DNA of 64,000 nt from Zeimonas sp032027205 (GTDB lineage: Bacteria > Pseudomonadota > Gammaproteobacteria > Burkholderiales > Burkholderiaceae_E). Both the position numbers and the translations under genes were made by a program. Below the pieces are notes generated by a model. The model saw only the letters and a program-made list of their open reading frames with translations, made no database searches and was not told the DNA's origin. Each line of letters opens with the position of its first letter. Positions within the stretch are counted from its first letter, which is position 1. The stretch is taken from positions 1,178,001 to 1,242,000 of the forward strand of contig JAVSMN010000001.1 in assembly GCA_032027205.1 (NCBI GenBank), in the 5' to 3' direction. Below, piece after piece: positions 35,640-44,095 of the stretch.

Positions 35640-36089
35640 TCAACTCGGCAGCGCAGGCTCCGGCCGATTGTCCGTAACCAGATGCGCCTTCGCCCGCTCG
35701 CGCAACGCCGCCTCGAGCGGCACGCTCTGGTTCGTATCGAGCGCCGCCTGCACCGCCACGCTGTCGCAGGTCGCAAGCATCGCGCCGCCCTCGTCGTCGA
35801 ACATCTGGTGCAGGAAGCGGAAGTACTTGTCGCCGACGGCGAGGAAGCCGCTGCGCACCTGCACGAGCTCGCCGCCGCGCAGTTCGCGCATGAACTGGAA
35901 GTTCTGCCGGACGATCGCCACGCGCAGCCGCCTGTCCTTCATCGTCGTCGGCGTCAGCCCGATCGCGTGCAGCAGCAGCCACGTAGCCTGGTCGAAGCGC
36001 GAGACGTACATCCGCGAGTTCATGTGGCTCGCCGCATCGTACTCGGAGGCGAGGACGACGCCGCGAAAGGTCTTGACCCAGTCGGACAT
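35640..36089 (-). CDS. Acyl-CoA thioesterase, hotdog fold
   Basis: The 149-aa protein has a 4HBT-type hotdog layout: MSDWVKTFRGVVLASEYDAASHMNSRMYVSRFDQATW near the N-terminus carries the conserved Asp/Asn-His region (DAASHMN) of YbgC/FadM-type thioesterases. It probably hydrolyses acyl-CoA thioesters. The start at 36089 is 2 bp from the flavodoxin gene's stop, so the two are transcribed together. The substrate is unknown. Confidence 0.8.
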   Translation of the reverse strand: MSDWVKTFRGVVLASEYDAASHMNSRMYVSRFDQATWLLLHAIGLTPTTMKDRRLRVAIVRQNFQFMRELRGGELVQVRSGFLAVGDKYFRFLHQMFDDEGGAMLATCDSVAVQAALDTNQSVPLEAALRERAKAHLVTDNRPEPALPS

Positions 36090-36091
36090 GA

Positions 36092-36628
36092 CTACTCGCT
36101 CCTTGCTCGATCGGATTGCGAAGATGGCTCGGGTCCTTCGCCTGCGCCCGATGCGTCCGGCGTGCGGCCGGGCTCGTCGGTCTGCTGCACCCAGGCGAGC
36201 GCCCAGGTCGGCGCCACCTCCTCGGGCAGTTCCCCCGAGCTCGCATCGTGCTGCAGCATGTCGCCGGCACGGCGCGCGCCCAGCGACGACAGCAGCTGGT
36301 CGAAGCGCGTGCCGCCGTGGCAGAAGGTGTCGCCGTAGGTGCGGTCGCCCAGCGCGATCACGCCGTACACGACGCTCGACAGATCCGGACGCGCCGCCTC
36401 CAGGCTGTCGATCAGCTCCTGCGCGTTGTCGGGGACGTTGCCGAAGCCGTAGGTGGACGTGCAGACGAGGAAGAAACCGCCTGCGGCGAACGCGCCCGCA
36501 TCGAGCCCGTCCATCATGCGCAACTCGACCTCGGCGCCTTTTGCCTCGAGCACCTGCTGCACTTCCTGCGCGACCATCTCCGCCGTTCCGGTCATGGTCG
36601 CGACGAGGATCGTGAGTGGCGACCGCAT
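36092..36628 (-). CDS. Flavodoxin domain protein (MioC-like)
   Basis: The 178-aa protein begins LTILVATMTGTAEMVAQEVQ, the FMN phosphate-binding loop (T/S-x-T-G-x-A). It has CTSTYGFGNVPDNA and ALGDRTYGDTFC, which contact the flavin ring. The length of the folded part (about 150) fits MioC/flavodoxin. The last 25 residues are acidic and disordered. It is divergent from an adrenodoxin-reductase-like gene that could reduce it, and co-directional with the thioesterase. Confidence 0.85.
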   Translation of the reverse strand: MRSPLTILVATMTGTAEMVAQEVQQVLEAKGAEVELRMMDGLDAGAFAAGGFFLVCTSTYGFGNVPDNAQELIDSLEAARPDLSSVVYGVIALGDRTYGDTFCHGGTRFDQLLSSLGARRAGDMLQHDASSGELPEEVAPTWALAWVQQTDEPGRTPDASGAGEGPEPSSQSDRARSE

Positions 36629-36733
36629 TCCTGCGCTCCTTGTCGCGATGTTCGTGGGCTGCCGGGTTTCGGAGGCAATAATGCGCCATTACTGCGCAGC
36701 CGACGCGCCTTTTCCCTACGGAACTCCTCGCTC

Positions 36734-38059
36734 GTGAAACACATCGCCATCGTCGGCAGCGGTCCGGCCGGCTGCTATCTGGCCGACCAACTGCTTCGCC
36801 TCGTGCCCGATGCACGCGTCGACATCGTGGAGCGCCTTCCGGTTCCCTTCGGCCTCGTGCGCTACGGCGTCGCGCCCGATCATCAGGGAACGAAGGCCGT
36901 GGCGCGCCTGCTCGATCGCGTGCTCGCGCGCGATCAACTTCGTTTCTTCGGCAACGTCGAGGTCGGCCGCGACGTCCGCCTTGACGAGCTGAAGGAACTC
37001 TACGACGCAGTGGTGCTCGCCACCGGCGCACCGCGCGATCGCCGACTCGGCATTCCCGGCGAGTCGCTGCCCGGCGTGGTCGGCTCGGCTTCGTTCGTCG
37101 GCTGGTACAACGGCCATCCCGACTGCGTCGCGCCGCCGCTGCTCGACGTGCGCGAGGCGGTGGTCATCGGCAACGGCAACGTCGCGATCGACGTCGCGCG
37201 CGTGCTCGCGAAAAACGCCGCCGAACTTGCCGGCTCCGACCTGTCGCCTCAGGTGCACGAGCGGCTTCTCGCGCAGCGGATCGAGACGATCCACATCGTC
37301 GGGCGGCGTGGTCCGGCCGACGCGAAGTTCACCCGAGCCGAGCTCGCCGAGCTGGGCAAGCTCGCGAACGCGCGCCCGGTGATCGCCGAGCCGCAGGCGC
37401 TTACAGAGCCGCAGGCGCTCGCCCAGCCGCAGGCGCTCGCTACGCCTCAGCCTCCCCAGCATGCGCAGGCGCCCGAACGCTCCCAGGCTTCCGGCGAATC
37501 TGCAGCGATTCTCGAACTGCTGCGCGGTTTCGCGCAGTCGCAGGATGCGCGCGAGAGTGCCGTTCGCATCGTCTTTCATTTCGGCGCGACGCCGCTCGCC
37601 TTCGAGGGACGCGAGCGGCTCGAATCGGTGCGCTTCGCGCGCGCAGGCGGCGAGCCGCTCGTGCTGCCCGCGCAGCTCGCCGTCAGCTGCATCGGCTACC
37701 AGGCGATCGACTGCTGCACGGCGGCGCCGAACGCCGGCGTGTTCGTCAACGAGGACGCACGCATCGACGACGGACTCTTCGTCACCGGGTGGGCCGGCCG
37801 CGGCCCTTCCGGAACCATCCCGACCAATCGCACCGAGGCGCAGCGCGTCGCGCAGCGCATCGCCGCCGAGCTCACCGAGCACGGCCGCGGCGGCGGCGAA
37901 GCACTCGCTGCAAGGCTCGCGGCGCGCGGCGTTCGCGTGATCGACCATGCGGCATGGCGGCGCATCGACGCCGCCGAGCTCGCGCGTGCCGGCGCCGATC
38001 GCTGCCGGCACAAGTTCGAGTCGATCGAAGCGATGCTCGAGGCGGCAGGCGCGCGCTGA
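36734..38059 (+). CDS. Ferredoxin/adrenodoxin-NADP+ reductase-like flavoprotein
   Basis: The 441-aa protein has an N-terminal FAD motif (VGSGPAGCYLADQLL), an NADP motif (VIGNGNVAIDVARVL, about residues 140-155) and GWAGRGPSGTIPTNR near the C-terminus, all characteristic of the adrenodoxin-reductase family. It would move electrons from NADPH to a ferredoxin or flavodoxin; the divergent flavodoxin is a natural partner. The start is GTG at 36734 with a weak ribosome-binding site. A Pro/Gln/Ala low-complexity insert (about residues 219-240) built from an 18-bp tandem repeat is unusual. Confidence 0.88.
   Translation: MKHIAIVGSGPAGCYLADQLLRLVPDARVDIVERLPVPFGLVRYGVAPDHQGTKAVARLLDRVLARDQLRFFGNVEVGRDVRLDELKELYDAVVLATGAPRDRRLGIPGESLPGVVGSASFVGWYNGHPDCVAPPLLDVREAVVIGNGNVAIDVARVLAKNAAELAGSDLSPQVHERLLAQRIETIHIVGRRGPADAKFTRAELAELGKLANARPVIAEPQALTEPQALAQPQALATPQPPQHAQAPERSQASGESAAILELLRGFAQSQDARESAVRIVFHFGATPLAFEGRERLESVRFARAGGEPLVLPAQLAVSCIGYQAIDCCTAAPNAGVFVNEDARIDDGLFVTGWAGRGPSGTIPTNRTEAQRVAQRIAAELTEHGRGGGEALAARLAARGVRVIDHAAWRRIDAAELARAGADRCRHKFESIEAMLEAAGAR
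37388..37441 (+). repeat. Three-unit 18-bp tandem repeat inside the reductase gene
   Basis: Units at 37388, 37406 and 37424 share the core AGCCGCAGGCGCT and encode EPQALT, EPQALA and QPQALA. The repeat sits in an insert between the NADP domain and the C-terminal part. In-frame 18-bp units can expand or contract without a frameshift. Confidence 0.8.
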
Positions 38060-38087
38060 CCGAAGCGTCGCGCGCGCAGGCGCGACG

Positions 38088-39092
38088 TCAGCGCGCCGAG
38101 CGGCTCTTCATCCGGTACATGTCCTCGTCCGCGCGCGCGAGCAGCGTGTCCATCGTGTCCTGCGGCGTTGCCTCGGCAACGCCGACGCTGATATCGACCT
38201 CGACGCCGGGCGCCAGTTCATGCCAGGCGAACTGGCGAACCGCCTCGCGCAGCCGCTCGCACACCATGCGCGCGCTGTGCAGATCGGCGTTGCCGAAGAC
38301 GATCACGAACTCGTCGCCCGCCATCCGTGCCGGGAGATCGCCCTGTCGCAGATGGGCACGCAGCAGCGCGGCGAGCGATTGCAGCACGCGGTCGCCGATC
38401 GCATGCGAATGCCGGTCGTTGATCTCCTTGAAGCGGTCGACGTCGAGCAGTGCGATCGCCGTGCCCCGACGGGCGGCTGCGCCGCGGGCGAGCGCCGCAG
38501 CGATGCATTGCTCGAGCTGCCGCCGGTTCGGCAACTCGGTGAGCGGATCCTCGAGCGACCACTGTTCGAGCCGGCGCGATTCGGCTTCCATTTCGCGTAG
38601 CTGCTGCGAGCGGTGACGCAGTTCGAGCTGGCGCTGCGCCACGCGCTCGTGATGCTCGAGGCTCTCGCGACGAATCTCGATGTCTCGCCGAGCCAGCGCG
38701 CGAAGCTCGGCGAGCGCTTCGCGACTGCGACCCTGCGCGTCGAGCACATCGCTCGCCAGCATGTGGCCGGTGCGCGCGAGCTGCTCGTGCTCCACCGAAA
38801 GCGCAACGTCGATCATCGCGCGCACCGATGCCGCGGCCGTTGGAAGGTCGCCGCGACAACGTGCCACCTCGCATTGCGCCCACATCGCGAGCGCATGCAG
38901 CCACGACGTGCGCGCATGTCGAGCCGCGCACGCGGCGACCCGCATCGCCTGCGCGTCGGCTTCGTCCGCGTCGTCGCGCCACGCGGCGGCGATGCACTCG
39001 GAGAAGGCCAGCAGCGCGCGCGGCGTCGGCTCGGCATCGCCGTCGAGCTGTGCAACGGGTGCGTCGCGCACCAGGCTGCGGCACGCCTGCAA
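38088..39092 (-). pseudogene. Diguanylate cyclase, GGDEF part of an interrupted TPR-GGDEF gene
   Basis: This reading frame encodes a helical linker and a GGDEF domain (about the last 165 of 334 residues). It has the DVDRFKEINDRHSHAIGDRVL motif, the catalytic loop as AGDEF, and an RQGD inhibitory I-site five residues before it. It would make cyclic di-GMP from GTP. It is in the same frame as the upstream TPR-like part, separated by one TAG at 39096-39098. The only nearby start is TTG at 39092 with a weak ribosome-binding site, so it may be a separate coupled product, a pseudogene fragment, or read through. Confidence 0.6.
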
Positions 39093-39095
39093 GGC

Positions 39096-39695
39096 CTACT
39101 CGAGCAGCGTGCCATCGGCCGGATACGAATACAGGTGACGTTCGACGCTCGTGCGAACGATCTCGCCGTAGCAGCGATTCAGCCGCGACGGGAAGGTCGC
39201 CGCCTCGCCATGCCGAGCCGCGTACTCGGCCGCCTTGTCGAGCGCGTCGGCGGAGCGATCGAAGTCGCCGTTGGCGATCAGCGCGATCCCGCGTGCGTTG
39301 TGCGCAGACGCCAGCAGCCGCGCATCGCCCAGCGTCTGCGCCAGCGCTGCTGCCATGATCGCGGAAGTCACCGCCAGCTCGTTTCGTCGCAGGCAGCTGG
39401 CCACGTACGAGTAGATGACGAGCGATCGCGCCTCGCCGGCCGCGTCGCCCGCCTGCTCGAAGAGCTGGACGGCGCGGTGGGCGGCACGATGCGCGCTACG
39501 CAGCCGCGAAACGAAGGTATCGATGCGCGCAATGCGCAGCAGCGCCTCGGCCTGGCCATGCGCGTCACCTGCCGCCGCGGCGAGCTGCGCGGCGACGATC
39601 GCGCAGCCGCGGGCGTGGTCGTGCTCGCCGTGGCGCAACGCGCCGTCGGCGCGCTCGAGCTGGGCGCGCGTTTCTTCGAAGCGCCGGTCGGACAA
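39096..39695 (-). pseudogene. TPR-like N-terminal part of the interrupted GGDEF gene
   Basis: The 199-aa product starting from TTG at 39695 (good GGGAG upstream) consists of Ala/Arg-rich paired helices resembling tetratricopeptide repeats, e.g. ALLRIARIDTFVSRLRSA and DARLLASAHNARGIALIANGDF. It ends at TAG (39096-39098) with TLLE; the next in-frame codons continue with helical sequence leading to the GGDEF domain. Without the stop the gene would give about 535 aa. The upstream frame to 39920 is probably not translated; GTG at 39722 is an alternative start. Confidence 0.6.
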
Positions 39696-39907
39696 GATGA
39701 CTCCCGCCTGCGGTTGGTACACGGTTACGCTTCTAGCACCGCAGGCTGCGCCTCGAAGGAGCCGTGTTTCACGCTCGCCATAGGCCTTTCGGCCTATTGC
39801 CCCGACTCCTGCCGACGTGCGTGGCGTTTCGCCAGTCGAGCGGCGGCTTGCCTGTACCCTTGCCCCATTCCCTTCTCCAGGCCTGCCTGCATTTGCGAGG
39901 TGCGACG

Positions 39908-41485
39908 ATGGACGCGGCAAGCGATTTCCGGCTTACCTACTCGACGATGTTCGATCCGCCCCCGGAGTTGCACGAGCGCTTCGACGCGGCGCTCGTGCAG
40001 GCAACGCGCGGGCTGGGCGCGGACCATGCGATGTTCGTGGACGGCCGCGAACGACAGGCCGCGTCGAGCTACGAGCTTCGTTCGCCGATCGACCGCGACC
40101 GTCTGATCGGCCGTTTCGCCGCCGGCCGCGCCGACGACGTGGGGGCAGCGGTGCGGGCAGCGCAGCGGGCGTATTCGGGCTGGGCCCGCACGCCGTGGCC
40201 CGAACGCGTCGCGACGCTGCGCCGCGTAGCTGCGCTGATCGAGCAGCGCGTCTACCTGATCGCTGCGGCGATGGCGATCGAGGTCGGCAAGAACCGCATG
40301 GAGGCGCTCGGCGAAGTCCAGGAGACGGCGGACCTGTTCCGCTGGTACTGCGACCAGTTCGAACAGAACGACGGCTTTCGCCGCGAACTGCCGAACGACC
40401 CGCTGAAGGGTTTCGTCAGCCGCAACCGGACGGTCTTGCGTCCCTACGGCGTGTGGGCGGTGATTGCGCCCTTCAACTTCCCGTTCGCGCTCGCCGGCGG
40501 TCCGATCGCCGCGGCGCTGGTCGCCGGCAACACGGTGGTCTTCAAGGTGGCGAGCGCCACTTCGCTGTGCGGCCAGCTTCTGATGAAAGCGCTGCACGAT
40601 GCGGGCGTTCCGCCCGGCGCCGCCAACCTGGTCAGCGGCGCCGGCGTGGAAGTCGGCGAAGCGCTCGTCGCGCACCCGGCAGTCGCCGGCATCACCTTCA
40701 CCGGTTCGTACGAGGTCGGTATGGGCATCGTGCGCCGTTTCGCGCAACAGCGCTGGCCGCGACCGTGCATCGCCGAGATGGGCGGCAAGAACGCCGCGAT
40801 CGTCAGCCGCAACGCCGACCTGGAACGTGCCGCCACCGGCATCTGGCGCTCGGCCTTCGGGCTGCAGGGTCAGAAATGCTCGGCGTGCTCGCGCGTGCTC
40901 GTCGAACGCGACGCGGCTGGCGCGCTGCGCGAGCGCCTCGTCGCGGCCGCGAAATCGATCGCCGTGGGCGATCCCACCGAGCGAAGCAACTGGATGGGTC
41001 CGGTCATCGACGAGCGCGCCCAGGCGCGCTATCGGCGCTGCGTCGAGCGGCTGAAGGAGGTCGGACGCATCGACGCGGGCGGACGCGTGCTCGACGACGG
41101 CGCATTCGCGCGCGGCTGGTTCGTCGCGCCCACCGTGGCACAGGCGCCGCGCGACGACGCGCTATGGAGCGACGAACAGTTCCTGCCGCTGGTTCTGGTG
41201 AGCGAGATCGATTCGCTCGACGAGGCAATCGGCGAGGCGAACCGCTCCGACTACGGACTGACCGCCGGCTTCTATGGGGCGCCCGAGGAGGCGCAGCGTT
41301 TCCTCGACGAGGTGGAAGTCGGCGTCGCCTACGTGAACCGCCCCCAGGGCGCGACGACCGGTGCCTGGCCCGGCTACCAACCCTTCGGCGGCTGGAAGGC
41401 GAGCGGCAGCACCGGCAAGGCGATCGGCTCGTTCTGGTATCTGCCGCTGTACCTGCGCGAGCAGTCGCAGACGGTCGTCGAATAG
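39908..41485 (+). CDS. Aldehyde dehydrogenase, P5C-dehydrogenase-like
   Basis: The 525-aa enzyme has the catalytic Cys in LQGQKCSACSRV near residue 320, the general-base Glu in EMGGKNAAIV near 290, and GSYEVG for NAD binding. The length and N-terminal PELHERFDAALVQAT region resemble glutamate-semialdehyde (1-pyrroline-5-carboxylate) dehydrogenases more than simple aldehyde dehydrogenases. It would yield glutamate from P5C in proline or arginine degradation, although other aldehydes are possible. The start follows GAGG at 7 nt. It is divergent from the GGDEF gene; no putA is near. Confidence 0.85.
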   Translation: MDAASDFRLTYSTMFDPPPELHERFDAALVQATRGLGADHAMFVDGRERQAASSYELRSPIDRDRLIGRFAAGRADDVGAAVRAAQRAYSGWARTPWPERVATLRRVAALIEQRVYLIAAAMAIEVGKNRMEALGEVQETADLFRWYCDQFEQNDGFRRELPNDPLKGFVSRNRTVLRPYGVWAVIAPFNFPFALAGGPIAAALVAGNTVVFKVASATSLCGQLLMKALHDAGVPPGAANLVSGAGVEVGEALVAHPAVAGITFTGSYEVGMGIVRRFAQQRWPRPCIAEMGGKNAAIVSRNADLERAATGIWRSAFGLQGQKCSACSRVLVERDAAGALRERLVAAAKSIAVGDPTERSNWMGPVIDERAQARYRRCVERLKEVGRIDAGGRVLDDGAFARGWFVAPTVAQAPRDDALWSDEQFLPLVLVSEIDSLDEAIGEANRSDYGLTAGFYGAPEEAQRFLDEVEVGVAYVNRPQGATTGAWPGYQPFGGWKASGSTGKAIGSFWYLPLYLREQSQTVVE

Positions 41486-41512
41486 TTCGCGCGTTCCCGC
41501 ACGACCGCGCAC

Positions 41513-41538
41513 GCGATCCGGGCGTCGCCCCGGATCGC
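41513..41538. terminator. Bidirectional hairpin between convergent genes
   Basis: A perfect 10-bp stem (GCGATCCGGG/CCCGGATCGC) with a 6-nt loop lies between the stop codons of the aldehyde dehydrogenase and the DUF4148 gene. No clear T run follows, so it may act as a Rho-assisted or RNA-stabilising 3' end for both. Confidence 0.5.
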
Positions 41539-41550
41539 GGCGCTCGCCGC

Positions 41551-41874
41551 TCAACCGTTCGGCGAATAGATCGAATAATCGAACGCAGCCTCGGAGCTGC
41601 CCGACATCGACGCGAAGACGGGCTGCCTCGGCTCCTGCGATACGGCGTGCGAAGCGAAGTACGGCGCAGAGATTTCGTAGTTCACCATCAACTCGCCGTC
41701 GCGCTGCGCGCGCTGGAGTTCGGCGAGAACTTCCGCGCGCGTGACCGTCGACGGTTCGTACGCGGGCTCGTAGGCGGTCTCTCCGCCGAAATACGACACG
41801 GAGGCGAACGCAGGCGCGGCGACGAGTGACAGTGCCGCGAGGCCGATCGTCCGGCGCAACATTGATTGCGACAT
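41551..41874 (-). CDS. DUF4148 domain secreted protein
   Basis: The 107-aa protein has a signal peptide (residues 1-25, MLRRTIGLAALSLVAAPAFA core) followed by TRAEVLAELQRAQRDGEL, the DUF4148 signature common in Burkholderiales periplasmic proteins. The rest is short, Ser/Tyr-rich and probably flexible. The start at 41874 follows AAGGAG. The function of the family is unknown. It lies alone between two unrelated operons. Confidence 0.85.
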   Translation of the reverse strand: MSQSMLRRTIGLAALSLVAAPAFASVSYFGGETAYEPAYEPSTVTRAEVLAELQRAQRDGELMVNYEISAPYFASHAVSQEPRQPVFASMSGSSEAAFDYSIYSPNG

Positions 41875-42106
41875 TTGGATACTCCTTGTCTCGATTCGCC
41901 GCAGACCCATACTGCGACAGGACAATCTTCGCCGTGACGTCCGTGCTTGCCAATACGCGGCCTTGCGTACGCGAAATCGCGGATTGCGCCGGTCAAGGGG
42001 AGCCTCGATGGGCCCATGCGTACCCGACGCTCGGCGTGGAGACGCGAACGGCGGCCGTCGTCCGCGCGCTCGAGCTCGGCCTGGTGCCGATGCGCGAATC
42101 AACCGC

Positions 42107-43096
42107 CTACAGCGGCTTGCGCAGCAGGTGAGCGATCTCGCCGACGATGCCGCGGCGGAACGCCAGCACGCACAGCACGAAGATCGCGCCCTGCACGATC
42201 GTCACCCAGGCGCCGATCTGCGCCAGGTAGTTCTGCATCGTGATGATCACCGCAGCGCCGACCACCGGACCGAACAATGTGCCCAGGCCGCCGACCAGCG
42301 TCATCAGCACCACCTCGCCCGACATCGTCCAGTAGACGTCGGTGAGCGAGGCGAGCTGGAAGACCATCGCCTTCGTCGCGCCGGCCAGTCCCGATAGCGT
42401 GCCCGACAGGATGTACGCGACGAGCTTGTAGCGGTCGGTGTCGTAGCCGAGCGAAGTGGCGCGCGGCTCGTTCTCGCGGATCGCCTTGAGCACCTGCCCG
42501 AACGGCGAATGCACGATGCGCCAGATCAGCAGGAAGCCGCCGAAGAAGACGACGAAGACGAGTGCGTACATCGCCACGGTGTTGTTCAGGTCGATGACGC
42601 CGAACAGCTTGCCGCGCGGCACGCCCTGGATGCCGTCCTCGCCGTGCGTGAACGGCGTCTGCAGATAGAAAAAGTAGACCATCTGCGCCAGCGCGAGCGT
42701 GATCATCGCGAAATAGATGCCCTGGCGGCGGATGGCGAGCAGCCCGGTGACCCAGCCGAGCAGCGCCGAACAACCGGTGCCGAAGAGGATCGCCAGTTCG
42801 GGCGTGAGGCCCCAAACCTTCGCCGCATGCGCCGTCGCGTAGCCCGCGGTGCCGAGGAACATCGCGTGCCCGAAGGACAGCAGCCCGCCGAAACCGATGA
42901 GCAGGTTGAATGCGCACGCGAACAGCGCGAAGCACATCACCTTCATCAGGAACACCGGATAGACGAACAGCGGCAGCAGCACGAAGGCCGCGGCCATCAA
43001 CACGAGCGCGTAGCGTTGATAGCTGGTGTCGGCCTGCACGTGCAGGTGCGTCTTCGCGCCTGCCGGCCGCGCGAGCGTGGTGGTTTCGTTCGCCAT
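42107..43096 (-). CDS. livM: Branched-chain amino acid ABC permease LivM
   Basis: The 329-aa membrane protein has about ten hydrophobic segments and the LivM pattern GFGGLLSFGHAMFLGTAGYATA near residue 70. It pairs with LivH, encoded 10 bp upstream. Together they form the inner-membrane channel for branched-chain amino acids or related ligands. It is the last gene of the livG-livF-binding protein-livH-livM cluster. Confidence 0.93.
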   Translation of the reverse strand: MANETTTLARPAGAKTHLHVQADTSYQRYALVLMAAAFVLLPLFVYPVFLMKVMCFALFACAFNLLIGFGGLLSFGHAMFLGTAGYATAHAAKVWGLTPELAILFGTGCSALLGWVTGLLAIRRQGIYFAMITLALAQMVYFFYLQTPFTHGEDGIQGVPRGKLFGVIDLNNTVAMYALVFVVFFGGFLLIWRIVHSPFGQVLKAIRENEPRATSLGYDTDRYKLVAYILSGTLSGLAGATKAMVFQLASLTDVYWTMSGEVVLMTLVGGLGTLFGPVVGAAVIITMQNYLAQIGAWVTIVQGAIFVLCVLAFRRGIVGEIAHLLRKPL

Positions 43097-43106
43097 TCGA
43101 GCGGAC

Positions 43107-43991
43107 CTACTTCTGCGTGCCGAACAGGCCGGCCGGCTTGATCAACAGGACGATCGCCATGATCACGAAGATCACGGTGTTCGACGCCTCGGGGTAGAAG
43201 ACCTTGGTGAGCCCCTCGATCAGGCCGAGTCCGAAGCCGGTGACGATGGAACCCATGATCGACCCCATGCCGCCGATGACGACGACGGCGAACACGACGA
43301 TGATCAGGTGCTCTCCCATCTGCGGGCTGACCTGGTAGATCGGCGCGGCCATCACGCCGCCGAAGCCGGCGAGCGCCACACCGAAGCCGTAGGTGAGCGT
43401 GATCATCCGCGGCACGTTGATGCCGAAGGCCTGCACCAGTTGCGGATTCTCGGTGGCCGCGCGCAGGTACGCGCCCAGCCGCGTGCGCTCGATGATGAAC
43501 CAGGTGCCCAGGCAGACGAAGACCGAGGCCACGATGACCCACGCCCGGTAGTTCGGCAGGAACATGAAACCGAGGTTCTGCGAACCGGTGAGCGCAGACG
43601 GAATCGGATACGGCTCGCCCGAGGAGCCGAACCAGTTGCGAAACAGCCCCTGGATGATCAGCGCCAGCCCGAAGGTGAGCAGCAGGCCGTACAGGTGATC
43701 GAGCTTGTAGAGCTTCGCGAGCATCGTGCGCTCGATGATCATGCCGATCACGCCGACGATGATCGGCGCGAGGATCAGCGACCACCAGTAGCCGATGCCC
43801 AGTTTCGAAAGCAGCAGATATGCGGTAAAGGCGCCCAGCATGTACAGCGCGCCGTGCGCGAAATTGATGATGTTCAGCAGGCCGAAGATCACGGCGAGGC
43901 CGAGCGACAACAGCGCGTAGAACGAACCGTTGATCAGGCCGATCAGCAACTGTCCGAACAGCGCGACGGTCGGTATGCCGAAGATTTCCAT
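43107..43991 (-). CDS. livH: Branched-chain amino acid ABC permease LivH
   Basis: The 294-aa membrane protein begins with QLLIGLINGSFYALLSLGLAVIFGLLNIINFAHGALYMLGAF, split across two TM helices, the classical LivH start. The C-terminal region has IMGSIVTGFGLGLIEGL, the coupling segment contacting the ATPases. Its partner LivM follows by 10 bp. The gap to the upstream binding-protein gene contains two strong stem-loops that may reduce expression relative to the binding protein. Confidence 0.94.
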   Translation of the reverse strand: MEIFGIPTVALFGQLLIGLINGSFYALLSLGLAVIFGLLNIINFAHGALYMLGAFTAYLLLSKLGIGYWWSLILAPIIVGVIGMIIERTMLAKLYKLDHLYGLLLTFGLALIIQGLFRNWFGSSGEPYPIPSALTGSQNLGFMFLPNYRAWVIVASVFVCLGTWFIIERTRLGAYLRAATENPQLVQAFGINVPRMITLTYGFGVALAGFGGVMAAPIYQVSPQMGEHLIIVVFAVVVIGGMGSIMGSIVTGFGLGLIEGLTKVFYPEASNTVIFVIMAIVLLIKPAGLFGTQK

Positions 43992-44019
43992 CGGGTCTGC
44001 GATCCGGAGACGGAATCAA

Positions 44020-44079
44020 CCGCGGAGCCGGCGAACCGGCTCCGCGGGTGTCATTACATGCGCCCGGCAATCCGGGCGC
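44020..44079 (-). repeat. Two consecutive stem-loops between binding-protein and livH genes
   Basis: First hairpin, nearer livH: a perfect 12-bp stem (CCGCGGAGCCGG/CCGGCTCCGCGG) with 4-nt loop CGAA at 44020-44047. Second: an 8-bp stem (GCGCCCGG/CCGGGCGC) with loop CAAT at 44060-44079. They fill the gap between the binding-protein stop and livH. No T run follows, so they fit mRNA stabilisation or partial attenuation, allowing more binding protein than permease. Confidence 0.7.
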
Positions 44080-44095
44080 AACGAGCCCGAAGGAC

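Noticed and set aside
41826..42131. A 101-codon plus-strand frame between the DUF4148 gene and livM
   Set aside because: Overlaps the DUF4148 signal-peptide region and the livM 3' end, with no ribosome-binding site or recognised motif.
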